Positions 52,491 to 61,045 of a stretch of 64,000 nucleotides of DNA are shown piece by piece. The position numbers and the translations under genes are program-made. Below the pieces are notes generated by a model. That model saw only the letters and a list, made by a program, of their open reading frames with translations, was not told the origin of the DNA and made no database searches. Source of the DNA: Anaeramoeba ignava (Eukaryota > Metamonada > Anaeramoebidae); NCBI GenBank assembly GCA_028826165.1, contig JAPDFW010000082.1:62001-126000 (forward strand), read 5' to 3'. How positions within the stretch are numbered: the first letter of the stretch is position 1; the number at the start of each line of letters is the position of its first letter.

Positions 52491-55400
52491 ATGAATAATT
52501 TTTTTGCTGATTTTACTTTAAAAAATAAAGATTTCATTATCAAACATTTAGAATCAGGAGTTGATGTTAATTCACAAGATGTATAAATAACTCATTCATA
52601 TAACAAATTTATATAACAAATTTATAATTAAATTTATAAACAAATTTATAACTAAATTTATAAACAAATTTATAACTAAATTTATAAACAAATTTATAAA
52701 CAAATTTATAAACAAAATTATAATTAAATTTATAATTAAATTTATAATTAAATTTATAATTAAATTTATAAACAATTTTATAATCAAATTTATAATTAAA
52801 TTTATAATTAAATTTATAATTAAATTTATAATTAAATTTATAAACAAATTTATAAACAAATTTATAAACAAATTTATAAACAAATTTATAATTAAATTTA
52901 TAATTAAATTTATAATTAAATTTATATCAAAATTTATAATTATATTTATAATTAAATTTATAATTAAATTTATAAACAAATTTATAATTAAATTTATAAT
53001 TAAATTTATAATTAAATTTATAAACAAATTTATAAACAAATTTATAATTAAAATTATAATTAAATTTATAATTAAATTTATAATTAAAGTTATAATTAAA
53101 TTTATAATTAAATTTATAAAACAAATTTATAATTAAATTTATAAACAATTTTATAATCAAATTTATAATTAAAATTATAATTAAATTTATAATTAAATTT
53201 ATAAACAAATTTATAATTATATTTATAATTATATTTATAATTAAATTTATAAACAAATTTATAAACAAATTTATAAACAAATTTATAATTAAATTTATAA
53301 CTAAATTTATAAACAAATTTATAAACAAAATTATAAACAAAATTATAAACAAAATTATAAACAAATTTATAATTAAATTTATAATTATATTTATATTTAG
53401 AATGTAAAAGATCTTATTATTTTTTAATTAAATAAATAAATTATTTTTTTTATTATTAGAATGTATTTACATTTTTTTTTATGAAATATTAAAATTTGAA
53501 TTAAAAATCATTTTTATATTGAAATTAGGGAAATACTGCATTACATATAGTTTGTAATAAACACCCAAATTTTGAAATTATTCAAACCCTTCTTTCTTAT
53601 GGAGCTGATCCAAATATTCGAAATGTGAAAAAATTTCAAATAAAAACAAATTAAAACAAATTAATAAAATATTAATAAAATAGAAAGTAAAAAAATCCTC
53701 TTTAAAATTCATTCCATTTTCTTAATTATTTTTTTTTGTAATTAAGACTGTAATTTTAATTTTCAATTTCATAAATGAATTTCAATTTTATAAATGAATT
53801 TCAATTTTATAAATGAATTTCAATTTAAATCTAAAATTAAGAATCATATTCCATTACATTATGCTTGTAGAAGTTTTTCAAGTGAAAAAGTTATTGAAAA
53901 ATTAATTGAAGTTAAATCTGATCTTCTTGCAATAAATGTATAAAAAAGAAAAGAAAAGAAAAGAAAATAAAGGAATTTCTTTCTTAAATTCAAAATAATT
54001 CATTTCAAATTTTTTTTTGTAGAATGTAATAAATATTTAATTCAATTTTGAATTGGAAATTTAAATTGGAAATTTTTTAGTTGGTATTTTTTTTTTTTGA
54101 ATTAATTTTGGATTGTAAAAATTTTAATAAGTTGAAAATATATATAAATAATTAGGGAAATACACCATTACATGTCGCAGCTTTTAATCATTTTATGACT
54201 GATAAAATATTCCAATTATTACTTTCTTCTGGTTCAAATGCAAACCTTCAAAATGTAGAAAAAATTAAAATGAAGAAAAATTAAATTTATTTGAAAAAAA
54301 TTTAAAATGAAAAAAAAAAAAGATCGTAAACAATTTTCTTTTAAAATGGAAATATTATTTAATTTAAAAAAATTTTTATTTATTTAGAATGTAAATATTT
54401 TAATTTTAAAATGTTTGAATTTTTTAGAAATTGAATATTATTTATATATAATAGAAAGAAACTCCTTTGCATATTGCTAGTCAATCACAAAATGAACAAC
54501 AACCTGTTAAAGTTATTATATCTGCTATTAATGATATAAATATTAGAGATGTTTGTTTTAAAATTGCTTTTTTTTTTCTTAATCATTCAATTTTTATAAA
54601 AATAAATTTATTGTTTTAAAAAATTAGAAAGTAAAATTTTAATCATTTTTAATTTTTCTAAATTAATTTTTCTTATAAAAAAAAATAGAATGTTTGTTTA
54701 TGATATTTTTTTCAATCATTTAGAAAAATTTATTATTTATTATTTATTTATTGAATAGAATAAAACTCCACTTCATTTTGCTTGTTTGAATAAAAAATGT
54801 GAAATTGCTTTTGATTTACTTGAAGCAGGTGCTGATCCAAATGCTTTAGATGTGAGTAGAATGAATATTTATTTATTTATTTATTTCAAAAAAAATTATC
54901 TATTTAATTTAACATTTTCACAAACAAAACAAAACAAATTTTTTTTAGAATGTATTTCTGTTTTTTTTTCAAAAAAAAAACAATTTTAATTGAATTTTAA
55001 TTAAATTTTTTAGATGGTATTTTTTTTTTAATTTTTTTTTAAAAAATTTAATTCAATTCAAATAATAAATTTTTTAGGGAAATACTCCTATTCATTTTGC
55101 AATTAAATTTAATCAAAATCCTAAATTAATTGTTGGATTAATTCAAAGAGGAGCAAGAATTAATATTCCAAATGTAAAAAACAAAATCTTTTTTTTTCAA
55201 TCAATTTAAAAATCTAAAATTTTAATTTAAAAATTTAGAAAGTAATTTATGAAAATTCATTTCCCCAAAAAAATATAAATATTCTATTTTTATTCTTTTA
55301 AATTTATTTATTTTTTAGTTAGTAAAATTTTTTGGATAAAATTTCTTCATTTTTTTTTAATTCTAAAAAATTTCTTTTCATTTTGTTTTTTTTTTAAAAA

Positions 55401-56483
55401 ATAATCAGTTTTGGACTCCATTTCATTTTATTTGTAATTTCAAACAAGATCCTCAATTAATTAAGTATTTTCTTGGCATAGGAGCAAATACAACTATTGA
55501 AACAGTAAATATATAAAACGAATTCTTTTTTTAAAAAAATAAAAAGAACTGAAAAAATTTTTTTAGCATGTAATTTGAATTTTAAGTTACTTTTAAAAAT
55601 GATTTGATTTATAAATAAATTTTTTTTTAGAATGTAAATATTTCATCAAAAATTTTTAAACTGAAAATGATTTAAACTGAAAAATTTTTAAATTCAGAAA
55701 AAAAAAGCAACAGATTTTATTCAAGATGAAATGATTTCTCGAGGAATTGAACTTTATAATAAATTTTGCGAAGATTTTCAAAACTTATTCAAATCAGAAA
55801 TTTTAAGCGATATTGAAATTAAATGTTGTGATTATAATTTTCAAGTTCATAATTTGATTTTAAAAGAAAGATTAACAAAATTTGGATATAAAAGTTTGTT
55901 TTTGGAATCTGAAAAAATTAATCAAGAAGAAATGAATTCGTTTTTAGAGTTTATTTATACTGGACAAGTATTGAATGATAATGAATATTTTAATTGTGAA
56001 AAAGTATTTAGAAAAATTGGAATGTTTAATTTTCACAATCAAATTGGAAAAAAAAACTTGTTATTTACAATGAAAAAATTATTTTTGGATGAAAATTCAA
56101 AAGATATTGAATTTGTTGATTCGAAAAATCAAGTTATTTGTAAAGCTCATAAATTTATTTTGGCAGCAAGAACTAAAAAATATTTTGATTTTTTTAAAGA
56201 AGAAAAAGAAAAATATCAGGAATCTTTTAACATTAAAAATCAATTTGTTGAAGAAAGTCAAACTGATAGTGAAGCTTTTAAAGCTTTTGTTTATTTTTTA
56301 TATCTTGATAAATTCCCAAAAAATTTCCAAAATTTTACTTTAATTCAAGATTTAATGAATCTTTCAGGATTTTATAATCTTTTTCAAAACGAATTTTTTA
56401 TTATTCGTGTTCATTCTCATTTTGCAAAAATTAAAAAGAATCAAAAGAAAAAATTAAGAAGAATTAAAAAGAAACAAAATTAA
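52491..56483 (+). CDS. Ankyrin-repeat / BTB-domain protein assembled through 3-nt microexons
   Basis: Long exons: 52491-52580, 53529-53624, 53842-53937, 54156-54254, 54455-54550, 54759-54851, 55078-55173, 55409-55504 and 55698-56483. With the 16 microexons listed separately they encode 531 residues, all joins in phase 0. Each middle exon is one ankyrin repeat starting at its G-x-T-P-L-H box (GNTALHIV, NHIPLHYA, GNTPLHVA, KETPLHIA, NKTPLHFA, GNTPIHFA, FWTPFHFI) and ending at the D/N of the following turn (GADPNIRN, GADPNALD). The last exon holds two BTB/POZ-like domains: ILSDIEIKCCDYNFQVHN and then KDIEFVDSKNQVICKAHK. In other eukaryotes such ankyrin-BTB proteins are commonly Cullin-3 adaptors; that role is inferred here. 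The start follows a T-rich CAT motif. Confidence 0.88.
52581..53398 (+). repeat. First intron of the ankyrin-BTB gene: AATTTATAATTA / AATTTATAAACA repeats
   Basis: About 820 bp of 12-bp units on the sense strand, again nearly without G. The first microexon follows immediately at the 3' end of the tract. Confidence 0.9.
53401..55633 (+). other. Sixteen predicted 3-nt microexons, two per ankyrin-repeat junction
   Basis: Pairs by junction: AAT 53401-53403 and AAT 53460-53462; AAA 53684-53686 and ACT 53747-53749; AAT 54023-54025 and TTG 54081-54083; ATC 54323-54325 and AAT 54388-54390; AAA 54628-54630 and AAT 54689-54691; AAT 54949-54951 and ATG 55014-55016; AAA 55239-55241 and TTA 55319-55321; CAT 55567-55569 and AAT 55631-55633. 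Each has AG immediately before and GT immediately after; most have a T-run before the AG. Without them each repeat would be two residues short; with them the D/N-x-x-G-x-T spacing is exact at all eight junctions. The ATC unit, preceded by an A-run, is the least certain. Confidence 0.8.
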
Positions 56484-56719
56484 AGAATAAAAATTAAAAA
56501 AGAAAATTTAATTTAATTTTATTCTTTTTTTTGTTTGATAATTTGATTCTTTATTAAAGAAAAATAGGAATGAAAAGTAAAGTAAAAAAAAAAAAGATTT
56601 GAAGAAAAAGAAAGAAAATTTTGTGTTTTTTTTTTTAAGAAAATTTTCTGATTATTTCGTTTTTTTTTTTTGGAGGAAGTTTTTGTTAAAAAAGCTTAAT
56701 TTCTGTATTGAAAAGTTGT

Positions 56720-59558
56720 TTACAGAAGGAGTTTTTCTGTTTCTTCCTTAATTTTGTTTTTCACTCTTAATAAAATTGTTGTTTTCCAAGCATCTAATTT
56801 AGAAAGAGAATCATAATCGAAAACAACATTAGTAAATTGTTCTAAGTCTCCTTCTTCAAAAGCAGTGATTAAATCCTTTAAAAAATTTAAATTTTTAAAT
56901 TTTGAAATGAATTTTAAATTAAATTTTGAAATGAATTTTGAATTAAATTTTTAATTGGATTTTAAATTTTGAAATGAATTTTAAATTAAATTTTGGATTT
57001 TTAATTGAATTTTAAATTGGATTTTAAATTGAATTTTTAATTGGATTTTAATTGGATTTTAAATTGGATTTTAAATTGGATTTTAAATTAAATTTTGAAT
57101 TGGATTTTTAATTGGATTTTTAATTGGATTTTAAATTGGATTTTTAATTGGATTTTGAATTAAATTTTAAATTGGATTTTGAATTGGATTTTTAATTGGA
57201 TTTTTAATTAAATTTTTAATTGGATTTTGAATTGGATTTTAAATTAAATTTTAAATTAAATTTTGGATTGGATTTAAAATTTAATTTTGAATTGGATTTT
57301 GATTTGGATTTTGAATTGGATTTTAAATTGGATTTTGGTTTAAATTTTTTACTCCAAGAAATTTGCATTCACGTTGACTTTCAAATGTAATATCAACTTC
57401 TTGATATTGTTCATACCCTCTTTTGGCTGCAACAAGATCCTATTAGAAATAAATTTTCAGTTAAAAAATGTTTTTTTGAATTAAAATTTTAATTATAAAT
57501 CAATAAATACTCCTCGTGCTAAATGGCATAAACCTGCACGTAAAAAATTCTCTTTTGCTGAATACTTGAGTAAATTATTCTCTAAATATGCTTTTCCAAT
57601 TTCTTCGTAAAGATTAATTGCTCGTTCATATTCTTCCATTAAAGCTGAATACAATGCAACTTTAAGTAAACATTGTTGTGCAAGACTTTTTATTTTGAAT
57701 TTAATTATAAATATAATTATAAATTTGTTTATAAATTTAATTATAAATTGAATTATAAATTGAATTATAAATTTAATTATAAATTTAATTATAAATTTAA
57801 TTATAAATTTTATTATAAATTTAATTATAAATTTAATTATAAATTTTATTATAAATTTAATTATAAATTTAATTATAAATTTTATTATAAATTTAATTAT
57901 AAATTTGTTTATAGATTTAATTATAAATTTAATTATAAATTTAATTATAAATTTCTAGATAAATTTCTAGATAAATTTGTTTATAAATTTAATTATAAAT
58001 TTCTAGATAAATATAATTATAAATTTGTTTATAAATTTGTTTATAAATTTAATTATAAATTTAATTATAATTTTAATTATAATTTTAATTATAATTTTCT
58101 AGATAAATTTCTAGATAAATTTCTAGATAAATTTCTAGATAAATTTGTCAATAAGAAATACCTTTCAGAATTTTCACTGCTATAAAAATCAGCAGCTTTT
58201 TGGAAATGAGCAAGAGCATTTGAAGAATCTCTTTCTTTTTCATAAATTTCTGCAATTTCTTTATGATATTTTGCAGCCATATTAAAACGACCAACTTCAA
58301 TATAATAATCAATAGCTTGTTTATACATTTCAATGGCAGCTAAAAAAAACAATTTTCAAATAAAATTTTTCAATAAAATTTTTAATAATTTTTTGAATAA
58401 ATTATTTTTTTACATTTTTTATCAACTTTAAGTAAACAAATTGCAGAAGAAATTAAATGTGAAGCTGTTTCATAAGTACTTTTTAATTTTAATTGACAAT
58501 TTGCTGCAGATTGAAATGCTTCTGCAGCTTCTTTCCCTAAATTTTATTTTCAATTTAATTTTCAATTTAATTTTGAATTTAATTTTCAATTTAATTTTCA
58601 ATTTAATTTTGAATTTAATTTTCAATTTAATTTTGAATTTAATTTTCAATTTAATTTTGAATTTAATTTTCAATTTAATTTTGAATTTAATTTTCAATTT
58701 AATTTTGAATTTAATTTTCAATTTAATTTTGAATTTAATTTTAATTTTAATTATAATTTTAATTTTAATTTTCAAGTTAAATTTAATTTTAATTTTAATT
58801 CTAAATCTAATTTTCAATTTAATTTAATTTTAAATTTAATTTTAATTTTAATTTTAATTTTCAAGTTAATTTTCAAGTTAATTTTCAAGTTAAATTTAAT
58901 TTTAATTTTAATTCTAAATCTAATTTTAATTATAATTTTAATTTTCAATTTAATTTTAATTATAATTTTAATTTTAATTCTAATTTTGAATTTAATTATA
59001 ATTTTGAATTTAATTATAATTTTAATTCTGATTTAATTTTAATTCTAATTTTAATTTAATTTTAATTTTAATTTTAATTTTCAAGTTAATTTTCAAGTTA
59101 AATTTAATTTTAATTTTAATTTTGAATTTAATTTTAATTTTGAATTTAATTTTAATTTTCAATTTAATTTTAATTATAATTATAATTTTAATTTTAATTT
59201 TAATTTTAATTTTAATTTTAATTTTAATTTTAATTCTAATTTTAATTCTAATTTTAATTCTAATTTTAATTCTAAATCTAATTTTCAAGTTAATTTTCAA
59301 GTTAATTTTCAAGTTAATTTTAATTTTGAATTTAATCTTAAATTTCAAATTTGAATTTTAATTTTTTGTTATTGGATCTTGGATAATTTATTTGTGTTCG
59401 TTATTCTTTAAATGGTTGTATGTACATTTCTTATCAACTTTAAATAGATTAGCTGCTTTAATAAAAAGATCACAAGCATCTTCAAATTTTTTTGTTCCTC
59501 CAAAAAATGCTTTTAATTTTTTTTCAGCTTTTTGTACAATATCTTCTGGTTTTTCCAT
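56720..59558 (-). CDS. Alpha-SNAP (NSF attachment protein)
   Basis: Exons 59558-59426, 58536-58414, 58339-58162, 57685-57511, 57439-57353 and 56875-56720 join in frame to 283 residues, close to the usual 290-295. It matches alpha-SNAP from end to end: AEKKLKAFFGGTKKFEDA at the start, AAEAFQSAANCQLKL, AIEMYKQAIDYYIEVGRF, AAKYHKEIAEIYE, LLKYSAKENFLRAGLC, ESQRECKFL and the C-terminal DSLSKLDAWKTTILLRVK, whose Leu-rich end stimulates NSF. It links NSF to SNARE complexes for their disassembly after membrane fusion. Three of the five introns are inflated by simple repeats. Confidence 0.95.
56876..57352 (-). repeat. Intron 5 of alpha-SNAP: TTTTAAATTGGA repeats
   Basis: 477-bp intron of ATTGGATTTT and AATTAAATTTT units on the plus strand; the sense strand uses AAAATCCAAT and therefore contains C but few AG or GT. 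Confidence 0.9.
57686..58161 (-). repeat. Intron 3 of alpha-SNAP: AATTTAATTATA repeats with a TTTCTAGATAAA subarray
   Basis: 476-bp intron of AATTTAATTATA units, with a TTTCTAGATAAA subarray at its 5' end on the sense strand (about 58095-58145). The CTAG-containing units are one of the few intron repeats that do contain AG on the sense strand. Confidence 0.9.
58537..59425 (-). repeat. Intron 1 of alpha-SNAP: AATTTTCAATTTAATTTTGA repeats
   Basis: 889-bp intron. Units alternate TTTTCAATTTAA and TTTTGAATTTAA, and further on TTTTAA and TTTTCAAGTTAA on the plus strand. No exon is apparent within it. Confidence 0.9.
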
Positions 59559-60097
59559 TTTACTGTTTGTTTTTGTTGTTTTTGTGTTTTAAAGTTTTTT
59601 ATTGATTAAAAATGAAAAATGAAAAATGAAAAAAAAAATAAAAAAAAAAAAGAAAAAGAAAAAGTATTTTGAAAAAATGTGTTTTGAAAAAAATTAAAAA
59701 GAAACAAAAAAAAAAACAAAAAACGTTAATTGTCAAAATAGATTCAAAATAAAATTTATAATTAATTCCAATTAAAGAAAATTTCATTAAAAAAATCCAA
59801 AAAGATCAAAAAAAAAACAAAAAAAAATTTTTCTTTTCTTCATCAAAAAAACAAATATAGCAAAAATAAAAATAAAAATAAAACTAAAAATAAAACCAAA
59901 AATAAAAATAAAAATAAAAATAAAAAATAAAAATAAAAATAAAAATAAAACTAAAAATAAAAATAAAAATAAAACTAAAAATAAAAATAAAAATAAAACT
60001 AAAAATAAAAATAAAAATAAAACTAAAAATAAAAATAAAAAAGACGAAAAATTTCTTTTTCATTTTTTTCCTTTTTTTCAAAATTCAAAAAAAATAA
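59559..60097. promoter_or_regulatory. Divergent intergenic region, alpha-SNAP / isoaspartate methyltransferase
   Basis: 539 bp without a supported gene. The left end has three ATGAAAA units (minus-strand T-rich CAT motif) near 59610-59630. From about 59860 to 60045 there is an AAAATAAA tract with periodic CTAAAAATAAAA interruptions every 24-30 bp. The right end has TTTTTCATTTTTTTCC before the ATG at 60098. Confidence 0.45.
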
Positions 60098-60793
60098 ATG
60101 GAAAAAGAAAAAAGAAAACCAAACAAAAAACTAAAGAAATTAATCAAGAAATTAATAAAAGAAGGAAGAATAAAAACGGAAAAGGTGAAAAAAGCGATGT
60201 TAAAAGTTGATCGAGCCAATTTTTTTCCAGAAAAAAGCAAAAATTCAGCATATGAAGATCATGCACATTCTATTGGATTTTCAGCGACAATTTCAGCACC
60301 ACACATGCATGCAATGCAACTAGAATTGATGCAATTAGAACAAGGATTCAATGTTTTGGATATTGGATCAGGATCTGGAATAATATGTGCTTATGCAGGC
60401 AAAATAATAGGAGATGCAGGCAAAATAATTGGAATTGAACATATTGAAAAACTGGCAAATTGGTCAATTGAGAACATTAAAAAGGATTCTCCTGATCTTA
60501 TTGAAAAAGGAATTGCTAATATTGTTGTTGGTGATGGTTTTCTGGGTTGCAAAGACCAAGTTTTTGATGCTATTCATGTTGGTGCTGCTGCTCCTTCTAT
60601 TCCTCAATCTCTTGTTGAACAGTTAAAAATAGGGGGTCATCTTGTTATTCCTATTGGTAATCCAAAAAGTAGACAAAAACTTTTTGATATTACAAAAAAA
60701 GAAAATGGTGAAATTGTAAAAACTTTTGTATCAAATGTGAGATTTGTTCCGCTTTGTAAGAAAGAAGAACAACTCAAAAAAAAAGATGATTGA
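60098..60793 (+). CDS. PCMT: Protein-L-isoaspartate O-methyltransferase
   Basis: Single exon, 231 residues, the normal family length. The enzyme uses S-adenosylmethionine to methylate abnormal isoaspartyl residues and start their repair. Visible motifs: KVDRANFFPE, YEDHAHSIGFSATISAPHM (substrate-side pocket), VLDIGSGSGIICAY (SAM-binding motif I), GIEHI (motif post I) and GDGF followed by FDAIHVGAAAP and GGHLVIPIG. The N-terminus carries an extra Lys-rich helix. The C-terminus has VRFVPLCKK, close to the usual VRFVPL ending. It is one of the few genes here with no intron and no low-complexity insert. Confidence 0.95.
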   Translation: MEKEKRKPNKKLKKLIKKLIKEGRIKTEKVKKAMLKVDRANFFPEKSKNSAYEDHAHSIGFSATISAPHMHAMQLELMQLEQGFNVLDIGSGSGIICAYAGKIIGDAGKIIGIEHIEKLANWSIENIKKDSPDLIEKGIANIVVGDGFLGCKDQVFDAIHVGAAAPSIPQSLVEQLKIGGHLVIPIGNPKSRQKLFDITKKENGEIVKTFVSNVRFVPLCKKEEQLKKKDD

Positions 60794-61045
60794 ATTTTTT
60801 AATTGATTTTTTTAATTAATTTTTTTAATTAATTTTTTTAATTGATTTTTTAATTAATTTTTTAATTGATTTTTTAATTATTTTTTTAATTAATTTTTTA
60901 ATTCATTTTCCAATGAAATTCAAGAAAAGAAAAGAAAAAGAAAAACCAAAAAGAAAAACAAAGTTTTTTTTGAAAAAAGCAAAAAAGTAAAAAAGCAAAA
61001 AAGTGGATCAAAAAAAAATTTTTTTTTTTTGAAAATTTCTTAAAG
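60794..61045. other. Convergent intergenic spacer
   Basis: 252 bp of TTTTTTAATTGA and TTTTTTAATTAA repeats (60800-60905), then A-rich sequence. No gene or RNA is visible. Confidence 0.5.

Noticed and set aside
54425-54455. AG followed by AAATTG as a microexon in junction 4 of the ankyrin-BTB gene
   Set aside because: No GT follows the codon. The ATC unit at 54323-54325 fits the AG-NNN-GT rule and supplies the missing residue, though with an A-run rather than a T-run before it.
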